Shown in pieces: positions 22,117 to 47,508 of a stretch of DNA of 64,000 nucleotides (its first letter is position 1; each line of letters starts with the position of its first letter). The DNA is from Vibrio splendidus (lineage in GTDB: Bacteria; Pseudomonadota; Gammaproteobacteria; Enterobacterales; Vibrionaceae), in contig NZ_AP025508.1 of assembly GCF_024347615.1 (NCBI RefSeq), positions 3,658,001 to 3,722,000 of the forward strand. Direction: 5' to 3'. The notes under the pieces were generated by a model. It saw only the letters and a program-made list of their open reading frames with translations. It was not told the origin of the DNA and searched no databases. A program made the position numbers and the translations under genes.

Positions 22117-22540
22117 GTATCTGCGAGATAAGTTTGTTTGATGTAATTTCTCTATTTACTCAAGACTAGTGCCAACGCTTAAATCTCCAAGTATCTACCT
22201 TTCTTAGTCAGCCTAATAATTAAGATTCAGCTATCAGATACAAATAACAACCAAGTAAGATACCAACTCAATCGACAATTACTTTCTATATCCTACGCCA
22301 CTCACTACAGCGAGGAACTGCGTGATAGATCCCCCCTTAAGCTCAGTTGTGCTTAGATTAGTCTAATTTGAGACTCAGTTATCTTTAGAGGCTGTAGCAA
22401 AAAGAGTTAGAAGTAACCATCTCAATTCGTCAGGTTTAAATGTAAAACAGCACGAGCCTCCCACTATCTAGAGAGACACCTCAATATGTAGCGATAAGGT
22501 CTGTAACCAAAGTCCAAAAGCTAGTACGTCAGAAACGACG
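22117..22540. other. Gene-free stretch between pssA and the rRNA array
   Basis: No open frame with a ribosome site, no tRNA and no strong repeat is seen in these 424 bases. Its position beyond the last rRNA terminator and beside a decayed tRNA fragment suggests degraded remnant DNA. Confidence 0.5.
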
Positions 22541-22597
22541 AAAGCCTAGTCGTCAGACTAGGCTTTCTAATAAGTAGTGGAATGGACGGGGTTGCGG
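22541..22597 (-). pseudogene. Decayed tRNA-Asp 3' end with its terminator
   Basis: Read on the minus strand, the stretch before the hairpin matches the 3' end of the intact tRNA-Asp and its downstream bases. CCCGTCCATTCCACTACTTA aligns with CCCGTCCACTCCGCCACTTA, and TTAGAAA follows in both. About 24 of 29 aligned bases agree. A stem AAAGCCTAGTC/GACTAGGCTTT (22541-22551, 22556-22566) sits where the intact gene has its terminator, but the T tract is short. The rest of the cloverleaf is unrecognisable. I read it as a relic of a duplicated tRNA-terminator unit. Confidence 0.6.
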
Positions 22598-22660
22598 ACT
22601 TCAGGCAAACCCTTTGTGGGACTCATTCGGCCGAAGGGCAAAACACTTTTATTGAGATGT

Positions 22661-22693
22661 AAAAAAGCCCTGCTATTTCTAGCAGGGCTTTTC
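22661..22693 (-). terminator. Terminator ending the rRNA array
   Basis: The 12-base perfect stem AAAGCCCTGCTA/TAGCAGGGCTTT is flanked by T tracts on both strands. It lies 8 bases past the tRNA-Asp gene and is the only strong intrinsic terminator found downstream of any of the four 5S genes. Confidence 0.92.
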
Positions 22694-22700
22694 TAATAAG

Positions 22701-22777
22701 TGGCGGAGTGGACGGGACTCGAACCCGCGACCCCCGGCGTGACAGGCCGGTATTCTAACCAACTGAACTACCACTCC
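22701..22777 (-). tRNA. tRNA-Asp (GTC)
   Basis: A 77-base tRNA with encoded CCA; acceptor GGAGTGG/CCACTCC, anticodon loop CTGTCAC giving GTC. It is the distal tRNA of the last rRNA operon, 65 bases after the 5S gene. Confidence 0.97.
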
Positions 22778-22842
22778 GCAGTGGTCAACTCACTAAGTGA
22801 GCGTCCATATCCCCAGGTCGGTCAACCTAAAGATTTAATTTA

Positions 22843-22962
22843 AAGCCTGGCGATGTCCTACTCTCACATGGGGAAACCCCACACTACCATCGGCGCTATT
22901 GTGTTTCACTTCTGAGTTCGGCATGGAATCAGGTGGGTCCACAATGCTATGGTCGCCAAGCA
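22843..22962 (-). rRNA. rrf: 5S rRNA, operon A
   Basis: A 120-base 5S gene; both ends pair (GCTTGGCGA with TCGCCAGGC) and the conserved core CCGAACTCAGAAGTGAAA is present. The sequence is the same as in the other three copies by eye. Confidence 0.95.
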
Positions 22963-23075
22963 AATTTTAAAATTCGGAAAGCTGCTTCTCTATTTAATAG
23001 AGCTATAAAAGTATTTCTCTTCAAACGCATTCAAGGTCTGGTACATCTGAGTCCACAAAACCCCTTGGGTGTTGT

Positions 23076-25969
<2,894 letters not shown>

Positions 25970-26220
25970 ATACAACCCGAAAGGGTCTTAGCGTATGGCA
26001 ACTAACCAAGGTTTTTGGTTGTCATCAAGAAGGGTTAATTCCTGATGACTGTTTGCCGGACTCAATTGTGAATCAATGTAAACATTGATTCGAATACAAG
26101 ACACTTGAATGTGTTTGTTGTGTTTATACCGTTCTTATTAAATAAGAGCAGATAAACATTGAGAACTTTTAAATTTGATTGAATTACTCGTAAGTAAATC
26201 AATCAGTCAGCTTTCCAAAT

Positions 26221-26231
26221 TGTTAAAGAGC
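26221..26231 (-). promoter_or_regulatory. Spacer boxA, operon A
   Basis: The minus strand reads GCTCTTTAACA, the rrn antitermination boxA sequence, between the 16S/tRNA part and 23S. NusB-S10 binding here keeps polymerase resistant to Rho. Confidence 0.75.
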
Positions 26232-26353
26232 ATGAGACTTTAAGAACCAGTGTTCTAAAATTCACATTTTCTAAAGACTCTCAGGGTCAAACATACCAAC
26301 CAACGACAAAAGAAGTGGTTTGGATATGAATATAACCAAGAATTTTTAGAGAA

Positions 26354-26429
26354 TGGTGGGCGATACCGGGCTCGAACCAGTGACCCCCTGCTTGTAAGGC
26401 AGGTGCTCTCCCAACTGAGCTAATCGCCC
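26354..26429 (-). tRNA. tRNA-Val (TAC), spacer of operon A
   Basis: A 76-base tRNA with CCA; acceptor GGGCGAT, anticodon loop CTTACAA giving TAC. Third of three spacer tRNAs. Confidence 0.97.
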
Positions 26430-26461
26430 ACGATAGTTTTAATTCCTTCGCGGAGAAAGAA

Positions 26462-26537
26462 TGGTGGGTCGTGCAGGATTCGAACCTGCGACCAATTGAT
26501 TAAAAGTCAACTGCTCTACCAACTGAGCTAACGACCC
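26462..26537 (-). tRNA. tRNA-Lys (TTT), spacer of operon A
   Basis: A 76-base tRNA with CCA; acceptor GGGTCGT/ACGACCC, anticodon loop CTTTTAA giving TTT. Second of three spacer tRNAs. Confidence 0.97.
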
Positions 26538-26539
26538 AA

Positions 26540-26615
26540 TGGTATCCCGTAGGGGAGTCGAACCCCTGTTACCGCCGTGAAAGGGCGGTGTCCTAGGCCT
26601 CTAGACGAACGGGAC
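26540..26615 (-). tRNA. tRNA-Glu (TTC), spacer of operon A
   Basis: A 76-base tRNA with CCA; acceptor GTCCCGT, anticodon loop CTTTCAC giving TTC. First of the Glu-Lys-Val set between 16S and 23S, 2 bases from tRNA-Lys. Confidence 0.97.
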
Positions 26616-26737
26616 ACTGCAATTTATCTCTACTTTAAAAAGTAGAAACAAACTTCGAAGAACTTGGGAGTTCTTCATCTCTTTGCTTTTCTAAACCTAA
26701 TCAATCTGTGTGGACACTCATCGTGACTATCTTCGTA

Positions 26738-28292
<1,555 letters not shown>

Positions 28293-28554
28293 AAGATTTT
28301 GTGACTCAACGAATACTGACTTCAAAACTAATATTTACCGCTCTTTCGAAAAAGAACAGAAACATGTAATTCTAAAGCTATTACCATTCCAACAGAATGG
28401 TAATGAATTGACTGTGCCAAAATTAAGTAAACTTAATTTTGTATTGGTCACTCAGTTCATTGAAATCAATTTTGTTACCGAAGTAACTGCCATTCCTAAG
28501 AATGACGTTTTGATATTCATCAACGAGTGCCCACACAGATTGATAGGTTTAAAT

Positions 28555-28565
28555 TGTTAAAGAGC
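28555..28565 (-). promoter_or_regulatory. Leader boxA, operon A
   Basis: Minus strand GCTCTTTAACA in the transcribed leader, about 55 bases downstream of the promoter -10. The rrn antitermination site. Confidence 0.75.
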
Positions 28566-28619
28566 GTGTTCTCTAAAAAGAGAACGCTTTCAGTGCCTTA
28601 GCACTTAAGCAGGACGCGT

Positions 28620-28647
28620 ATAATACGCTTTCCACTTTGAAAGTCAA
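28620..28647 (-). promoter_or_regulatory. rRNA promoter, operon A
   Basis: TTGACT (28647-28642) and TATTAT (28625-28620) with a 16-base spacer, followed by a GC-rich discriminator (ACGCGTCC) typical of stringently controlled rRNA promoters. An AT-rich stretch upstream could be an UP element. Only one promoter is seen before this operon. Confidence 0.85.
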
Positions 28648-28713
28648 CATAAAACTCTAAGAAACTTAGAACTCTATGGTGACTTGTCTATTAAATAGAC
28701 AAAGTCGAAATTA

Positions 28714-28833
28714 AAGCCTGGCGATGTCCTACTCTCACATGGGGAAACCCCACACTACCATCGGCGCTATTGTGTTTCACTTCTGAGTTCGGCATGGAAT
28801 CAGGTGGGTCCACAATGCTATGGTCGCCAAGCA
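28714..28833 (-). rRNA. rrf: 5S rRNA, operon B
   Basis: A 120-base 5S gene matching copy A. No tRNA and no convincing intrinsic terminator follow before the operon A promoter 67 bases further on. Confidence 0.95.
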
Positions 28834-28945
28834 AATTTTAAAATTCGGAAAGCTGCTTCTCTATTTAATAGAGCTATAAAAGTATTTCTCTTCAAACGCA
28901 TTCAAGGTCTGTACATCTGAGTCCACAAAACCCCTTGGGTGTTGT

Positions 28946-31839
<2,894 letters not shown>

Positions 31840-32195
31840 ATACAACCCGAAAGGGTCTTAGCGTATGGCAACTAACCAAGGTTTTTGGTTGTCATCAAGA
31901 AGGGTTAATTCTTGATAACTGTTTGCTGGACTCAATTGTGAATCAATGTAAACATTGATTCGAATACAAGACACTTGAATGTGTTTGTTGTGTCTATCTA
32001 ATGAAAGATAAACATTGAGAACTTTTAAATTTGATTGAATTACTCGTAAGTAAATCAATCAGTCAGCTTTCCAAATTGTTAAAGAGCATAAAGCAAAAAG
32101 CTTTAATCAATAACTTACGTTATTAATTAAAGCTCTGGCTTTAACTAAATCTAAACCATCAATCTGTGTGGACACTCATCGTGACTATCTTCGTA
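31840..32195 (-). other. 16S-23S spacer without tRNA, operon B
   Basis: This 356-base spacer has no cloverleaf. It contains the spacer boxA (32077-32087) and a long AT-rich inverted region (AAAGCTTTAATCAATAAC against its complement, 32099-32140). It is nearly the same as the operon D spacer. Confidence 0.8.
32077..32087 (-). promoter_or_regulatory. Spacer boxA, operon B
   Basis: Minus strand GCTCTTTAACA between 16S and 23S; rrn antitermination site. Confidence 0.75.
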
Positions 32196-33750
<1,555 letters not shown>

Positions 33751-34014
33751 AAGATTTTGTGACTCAACGAATACTGACTTCAAAACTAATATTCATGTAA
33801 ACATGAACATGTAATTCTAAAGCTATTACCATTCCAACAGAATGGTAATGAATTGACTGTGCCAAAATTAAGTAAACTTAATTTTGTATTGGTCACTCAG
33901 TTCATTGAAATCAAGTTTGTTACCGAAGTAACTGTTATTACGCTCTTTCGAAAAAGAACCAATAACGTTTTGATATTCATCAACGAGTGCCCACACAGAT
34001 TGATAGGTTTAAAT

Positions 34015-34025
34015 TGTTAAAGAGC
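34015..34025 (-). promoter_or_regulatory. Leader boxA, operon B
   Basis: Minus strand GCTCTTTAACA in the transcribed leader; rrn antitermination site. Confidence 0.75.
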
Positions 34026-34079
34026 GTGTTCTCTAAAAAGAGAACGCTTTCAGTGCCTTAGCACTTAAGCAGGACGCGT

Positions 34080-34107
34080 ATAATACGCTTTCCACTTTGA
34101 AAGTCAA
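34080..34107 (-). promoter_or_regulatory. rRNA promoter, operon B
   Basis: TTGACT, 16-base spacer, TATTAT and GC-rich discriminator, matching the operon A promoter in these elements. Confidence 0.85.
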
Positions 34108-34174
34108 CATAAAACTCTAAGAAAACTTAGAACTCTATGGTGACTTGTCTATTAAATAGACAAAGTCGAAATTA

Positions 34175-34294
34175 AAGCCTGGCGATGTCCTACTCTCACA
34201 TGGGGAAACCCCACACTACCATCGGCGCTATTGTGTTTCACTTCTGAGTTCGGCATGGAATCAGGTGGGTCCACAATGCTATGGTCGCCAAGCA
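34175..34294 (-). rRNA. rrf: 5S rRNA, operon C
   Basis: A 120-base 5S gene matching the other copies; no tRNA or strong terminator follows before the operon B promoter. Confidence 0.95.
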
Positions 34295-34390
34295 AATTTT
34301 AAAATTCGGAAAGCTTATCTAAAAGTTATTTCTCTTCAAACGCATTCAAGGTCTGGTATATCTGAGTCCACAAAACCCCTTGGGTGTTGT

Positions 34391-37284
<2,894 letters not shown>

Positions 37285-37555
37285 ATACAACCCGAAAGGG
37301 TCTCTGTTTTACTTTCACTTTTGAAAAGTGAAAACAAACTAGTATGGCAACTAACCAAGGTTTTTGGTTGTCATCAAGAAGGGTTAATTCCTGATAACTG
37401 TTTGCCGGACTCAATTGTGAATCAAACTAAAGTTTGATTCGAATACAAGACACTTGAATGTGTTTGTTGTGTTTATCTAATGAAAGATAAACATTGAGAA
37501 CTTTTAAATTTGATTGAATTACTCGTAAGTAAATCAATCAGTCAGCTTTCCAAAT

Positions 37556-37566
37556 TGTTAAAGAGC
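37556..37566 (-). promoter_or_regulatory. Spacer boxA, operon C
   Basis: Minus strand GCTCTTTAACA, between tRNA-Ala and 23S; rrn antitermination site. Confidence 0.75.
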
Positions 37567-37619
37567 TAGATTTCTTTCGAAACCATTTTTAAATATTTTC
37601 AGATAAAAACACTTAAAGA

Positions 37620-37695
37620 TGGTGGAGCTATGCGGGATCGAACCGCAGACCTCCTGCGTGCAAGGCAGGCGCTCTCCCAGCTGAGCTATAGCCCC
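37620..37695 (-). tRNA. tRNA-Ala (TGC), spacer of operon C
   Basis: A 76-base tRNA with CCA; acceptor GGGGCTA, anticodon loop CTTGCAC giving TGC. Second of the Ile-Ala spacer pair. Confidence 0.97.
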
Positions 37696-37716
37696 ATCTT
37701 TGTATCCAGTCGATAT

Positions 37717-37793
37717 TGGTGGGTCTGAGTGGACTCGAACCACCGACCTCCCGCTTATCAGGCGAGCGCTCTAACCAGCTGAGCTACAGACCC
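37717..37793 (-). tRNA. tRNA-Ile (GAT), spacer of operon C
   Basis: A 77-base tRNA with CCA; acceptor GGGTCTG/CAGACCC, anticodon loop CTGATAA giving GAT. First of the Ile-Ala pair between 16S and 23S. Confidence 0.97.
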
Positions 37794-37860
37794 AATATCG
37801 TCTCTTTTACTTTCTAAACCTAATCAATCTGTGTGGACACTCATCGTGACTATCTTCGTA

Positions 37861-39415
<1,555 letters not shown>

Positions 39416-39663
39416 AAGATTTTGTGACTCAACGAATACTGACTTCAAAACTAATATTCATTCGAAAATGAACATGTAATTCTAAAGCTATTACCATTCC
39501 AACAGAATGGTAATGAATTGACTGTGCCAAATAACCGAAGTTATTCGTATTGGTCACTCAGTTCATTGAAATCAAGTTTGTTACCGAAGTAACTGTTTTA
39601 TCCAAAGGATAAAACGTTTTGATATTCATCAACGAGTGCCCACACAGATTGATAGGTTTAAAT

Positions 39664-39674
39664 TGTTAAAGAGC
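39664..39674 (-). promoter_or_regulatory. Leader boxA, operon C
   Basis: Minus strand GCTCTTTAACA in the transcribed leader; rrn antitermination site. Confidence 0.75.
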
Positions 39675-39728
39675 GTGTTCTCTAAAAAGAGAACGCTTTC
39701 AGTGCCTTAGCACTTAAGCAGGACGCGT

Positions 39729-39756
39729 ATAATACGCTTTCCACTTTGAAAGTCAA
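39729..39756 (-). promoter_or_regulatory. rRNA promoter, operon C
   Basis: TTGACT, 16-base spacer, TATTAT and GC-rich discriminator, matching the promoters of operons A and B in these elements. Confidence 0.85.
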
Positions 39757-39823
39757 CATAAAACTCTAAGAAAACTTAGAACTCTATGGTGACTTGTCTA
39801 TTAAATAGACAAAGTCGAAATTA

Positions 39824-39943
39824 AAGCCTGGCGATGTCCTACTCTCACATGGGGAAACCCCACACTACCATCGGCGCTATTGTGTTTCACTTCTGAGTTC
39901 GGCATGGAATCAGGTGGGTCCACAATGCTATGGTCGCCAAGCA
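39824..39943 (-). rRNA. rrf: 5S rRNA, operon D
   Basis: A 120-base 5S gene matching the other copies; no tRNA or strong terminator follows before the operon C promoter. Confidence 0.95.
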
Positions 39944-40039
39944 AATTTTAAAATTCGGAAAGCTTATCTAAAAGTTATTTCTCTTCAAACGCATTCAAGG
40001 TCTGGTATATCTGAGTCCACAAAACCCCTTGGGTGTTGT

Positions 40040-42933
<2,894 letters not shown>

Positions 42934-43322
42934 ATACAACCCGAAAGGGTTTCTATTTGCTTTCACTTTAAAAAGTGAAGACAAACAAGCGTATGGCAAC
43001 TAACCAAGGTTTTTGGTTGTCATCAAGAAGGGTTAATTCTTGATGACTGTTTGCCGGACTCAATTGTGAATCAATGTAAACATTGATTCGAATACAAGAC
43101 ACTTGAATGTGTTTGTTGTGTTTATCTAATGAAAGATAAACATTGAGAACTTTTAAATTTGATTGAATTACTCGTAAGTAATCAATCAGTCAGCTTTCCA
43201 AATTGTTAAAGAGCATAAAGCAAAAAGCTTTAATCAATAACTTACGTTATTAATTAAAGCTCTGGCTTTAACTAAATCTAAACCATCAATCTGTGTGGAC
43301 ACTCATCGTGACTATCTTCGTA
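42934..43322 (-). other. 16S-23S spacer without tRNA, operon D
   Basis: No cloverleaf is present in these 389 bases. The 16S-proximal half is nearly identical to the operon B spacer. The 23S-proximal end has a short insertion resembling that of operon C (GTGAAG...CTTTCAC type hairpin near 42960-42980). It contains boxA at 43204-43214. Confidence 0.8.
43204..43214 (-). promoter_or_regulatory. Spacer boxA, operon D
   Basis: Minus strand GCTCTTTAACA between 16S and 23S; rrn antitermination site. Confidence 0.75.
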
Positions 43323-44877
<1,555 letters not shown>

Positions 44878-45137
44878 AAGATTTTGTGACTCAACGAATA
44901 CTGACTTCAAAACTAATATTCATGTAAACATGAACATGTAATTCTAAAGCTATTACCATTCCAACAGAATGGTAATGAATTGACTGTGCCAAATAACCGA
45001 AGTTATTCGTATTGGTCACTCAGTTCATTGAAATCAAGTTTGTTACCGAAGTAACTGTTATTACGCTCTTTCGAAAAAGAACCAATAACGTTTTGATATT
45101 CATCAACGAGTGCCCACACAGATTGATAGGTTTAAAT

Positions 45138-45148
45138 TGTTAAAGAGC
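45138..45148 (-). promoter_or_regulatory. Leader boxA, operon D
   Basis: Minus strand GCTCTTTAACA in the transcribed leader; rrn antitermination site. Confidence 0.75.
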
Positions 45149-45190
45149 GCTAGCGTTTTGTGATTTACATCTCAGCCACTAGGGGTGCGT

Positions 45191-45218
45191 ACTATACCTG
45201 CACCACTTAGAGAGTCAA
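45191..45218 (-). promoter_or_regulatory. rRNA promoter P2, operon D
   Basis: TTGACT (45218-45213), 16-base spacer, TATAGT (45196-45191), then a GC-rich discriminator ACGCACC. The sequence around it differs from the internal promoters of the array. Confidence 0.8.
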
Positions 45219-45293
45219 GGGTTATTTTCAACTCCTTTTTCTCTACCGATTTCGCTGTGTGACTTTCGTCTCACTCCGTGTCGGTGAGGCGGC

Positions 45294-45321
45294 ATTATAG
45301 AGAGATCGACATAGAGCACAA
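45294..45321 (-). promoter_or_regulatory. rRNA promoter P1, operon D
   Basis: TTGTGC (45321-45316), 16-base spacer, perfect TATAAT (45299-45294), then the GC-rich GCCGCC. It lies 103 bases upstream of P2, the P1/P2 layout of E. coli rrn operons. Only the first operon of the array has it. Confidence 0.75.
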
Positions 45322-45512
45322 GGGCTTTTTTGAATAAAAGTTTTGTTCGCCTAAAAAGCCACCAGATCCGCATTTTTCGAATAAAAACTAAACATTTGAG
45401 ACGTATCACAGCAATACATTGGCAAAATGGAAACCATGAACGTAAGATTCATGTATCTATTTTGTTAAGAGTAGATGCGTCTATTTCGTTTATTAATATG
45501 TAGTATTCCGAT

Positions 45513-45965
45513 ATGAACTCAAAAAAATCGATGTTGTTAATTGTCGCACTAGCTGTTCTAGGTGGCATTGTTTTCTCTCAGGTAGATATATCGCCTGCAA
45601 TTACCTTTATCCTTGGTGTCTTGGCTTCCGCTTTTGTTGTTAACTTTTCAAGCACCGACTCAAAATCAGATTCAGAACCTAAGGCATCAACAAAAACACT
45701 TTATGTAGGTAACCTTCCATACAAAGCGAATGAATCACACGTACGTGAATTATTCTCAGAGTATGGTGAAGTATTTGCAGTACGCTTAATGAAAGACAAA
45801 CGTACTGGTAAAAGAAGAGGCTTTGGATTTGTCGTAATGGCTAGCAATGATGTGAATCATGCTATTTCAGAACTTAACGATAAAGATTACATGCAACGAA
45901 CTTTAAAAGTGCGAGTTGCAAATGATCCTAAACATCCAGAAACGGACGAAGCTGAACTGAGCTAA
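45513..45965 (+). CDS. Membrane-anchored RRM RNA-binding protein
   Basis: This 150-residue protein combines two parts. Residues about 7-23 and 28-45 are hydrophobic and look like a two-helix membrane hairpin. A Ser/Lys-rich linker follows. Residues 62-137 form an RNA recognition motif with RNP2 LYVGNL (63-68) and RNP1 KRRGFGFV (100-107); the aromatic Y64, F103 and F105 positions are all present. With short periplasmic loops the RRM would face the cytoplasm. The ribosome site before the ATG at 45513 is weak. It lies between the rRNA array promoter and murI, and its 3' end overlaps murI by 38 bases on opposite strands. Bacterial RRM proteins are often cold-induced; the target here is unknown. 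Confidence 0.88.
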   Translation: MNSKKSMLLIVALAVLGGIVFSQVDISPAITFILGVLASAFVVNFSSTDSKSDSEPKASTKTLYVGNLPYKANESHVRELFSEYGEVFAVRLMKDKRTGKRRGFGFVVMASNDVNHAISELNDKDYMQRTLKVRVANDPKHPETDEAELS

Positions 45966-46728
45966 ATCCTAACTGCTTTAACATGCTATTTAGTGCACTT
46001 TCTTTCTTAGGAAGTGCACTACAAAAAACCTCGCGCACTCCCCCTTCTTTATTACCACTTTCCAAATCCAATAAATCTTGAACTCGCTTCGCAATCGCTT
46101 TACCGGAATCAACCAATAAAACACTCTTACCTAAGACTTGTTGAATCTCAGATTTTATCAGCGGGAAATGTGTGCATCCTAAAACGGCCACATCGATTGT
46201 ATTGATCATCGGTTGAAGGATTTGCTGCAACTCTTCAAGGTCAATCGCCTCACCTCTGAGTTTATCTTCGGCCATATCCACCAGCCGAGTAGAACCTAAA
46301 AGCTCGACTTTTTTATTACTAGAGAAGTTTTTGATGAGCTCGTGTGTGTATTCACGAGTAATCGTTGCAGGTGTTGCAATCAGACCAACGGCTTTATTGG
46401 CAAGTAGGGATGCAGGCTTGATTGCCGGAACAACCCCGACAATTGGGATTGAGTTATTAGCCCGAAGTGTAGGTAAGACAATCGTACTTGCTGTATTGCA
46501 GGCTATCACCACAATATCAATAGCGTGGCTAGCCACAAAACTGGTGACGATGCTTTGAACTCTGTGGATAAGGACTTGCTGGTCGAGCTCACCGTATGGG
46601 TAAGCCTCGTTATCGAATACATAAGTATAGTTATGATTCGGTAGTAACTGGCTTATCTCTTTATATACGGATAGACCACCCACCCCAGAATCAAAGACCA
46701 ATATGTTTTTTTGTAGACTATCCGACAC
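45928..46728 (-). CDS. murI: Glutamate racemase
   Basis: MurI converts L-glutamate to D-glutamate for peptidoglycan. Family residues seen, numbered from the GTG at 46728: FDSGVGG (catalytic-base Asp at 13), CNTAST (Cys at 77) and GCTHFP (Cys at 185), so both catalytic cysteines are present. FDNEAYPYG and PAIKPA are also typical. Start is uncertain. GTG 46728 gives [15 protein letters not shown], closest to family N-termini; TTG 46758 has a better-placed AAGGGG and would add 10 residues. It sits next to the rRNA array as in E. coli and converges on the RRM gene. Confidence 0.95.
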   Translation of the reverse strand: MSDSLQKNILVFDSGVGGLSVYKEISQLLPNHNYTYVFDNEAYPYGELDQQVLIHRVQSIVTSFVASHAIDIVVIACNTASTIVLPTLRANNSIPIVGVVPAIKPASLLANKAVGLIATPATITREYTHELIKNFSSNKKVELLGSTRLVDMAEDKLRGEAIDLEELQQILQPMINTIDVAVLGCTHFPLIKSEIQQVLGKSVLLVDSGKAIAKRVQDLLDLESGNKEGGVREVFCSALPKKESALNSMLKQLGFSSVQLRPFLDV

Positions 46729-46794
46729 AACGATTACCTGTAATAAGTTTCGCTGCAATGATACCCCTTCGCTTAGTTTTCGCCAATCCTCACT

Positions 46795-47460
46795 CTATAT
46801 AATGCAAGCTTGATAACGTTGATGAACAAAGCGCTCACCTTGCTCTACATTTTCTAGGTCTATCTTGAGCTTACCTCTAAAGCATGGCGCTGACGTCACT
46901 AAGGTATGGAACTCACCATCTTCGCCACATGGATCGACATGACTCGGTAAGCTGTCTATTAGGTCAAACGTGTATTCTTTCCCGCAATAGCTCATGTCTA
47001 ATGCATCGCTATCGACTGTGACAAGAAAGGTTTCGATTCCTCTGTCTATTATTTCACTCGCAAGTACCTGACTGCTCTCTCCCATTAGAGGAAATACACA
47101 CTCCCAACCTGCTGGTTCTATATAGCTTCTTCGATAATCAGCAATGCCATTACAGAACATGTCTCCAAACGCGACCGCATCAATTGATAAGCCAGAACCT
47201 TTAAGTGCGGAGACAATAGTACTTTGATAAATCTCATTACTAGGGAACACTTCTGGAAGCTCAATCGTGATTAATGGTAAACCGACTAATTGCGCCTGCA
47301 TTGCAACAACATCAATCGGAGTCACTTGGAAAGGAACCTCATCTCCAACATATGTCGTATAGAGAGCGACAACTTCATATTCGGAGCTTTCAAGTAGACG
47401 CTCCAGCGTTAATGTCGAGTCTTTACCTGACGACCAACTTATGACGACTTTCTTTTTCAT
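46795..47460 (-). CDS. DUF71/COG2102 PP-loop ATPase, probable B12 salvage
   Basis: An ATP pyrophosphatase-fold protein related to diphthine-ammonia ligase. The PP-loop SWSSGKDS lies at residues 8-15. The family C-terminal signature DPCGEDGEFHTLV is at about 176-188, and GDMFCNGIADYRRS lies in the middle. Bacteria lack diphthamide, so the eukaryotic reaction is unlikely. Published comparative genomics proposed a role in B12 salvage for a bacterial DUF71 subgroup, and the gene here directly follows btuB, the B12 receptor. The ATG at 47460 is chosen over an upstream TTG at 47472. A hairpin terminator lies between btuB and this gene, so expression may depend on read-through. The exact reaction is unknown. 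Confidence 0.85.
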   Translation of the reverse strand: MKKKVVISWSSGKDSTLTLERLLESSEYEVVALYTTYVGDEVPFQVTPIDVVAMQAQLVGLPLITIELPEVFPSNEIYQSTIVSALKGSGLSIDAVAFGDMFCNGIADYRRSYIEPAGWECVFPLMGESSQVLASEIIDRGIETFLVTVDSDALDMSYCGKEYTFDLIDSLPSHVDPCGEDGEFHTLVTSAPCFRGKLKIDLENVEQGERFVHQRYQACII

Positions 47461-47476
47461 TGATATACCCAATAAG

Positions 47477-47499
47477 AAAAAACCGCCCGGAGGCGGTTT
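47477..47499 (-). terminator. btuB terminator
   Basis: An AACCGCC/GGCGGTT stem with a 4-base loop, followed by TTTTTC on the minus strand, starts about 10 bases after the btuB stop. It lies immediately before the DUF71 gene. Confidence 0.85.
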
Positions 47500-47508
47500 A
47501 GGTGTAAA

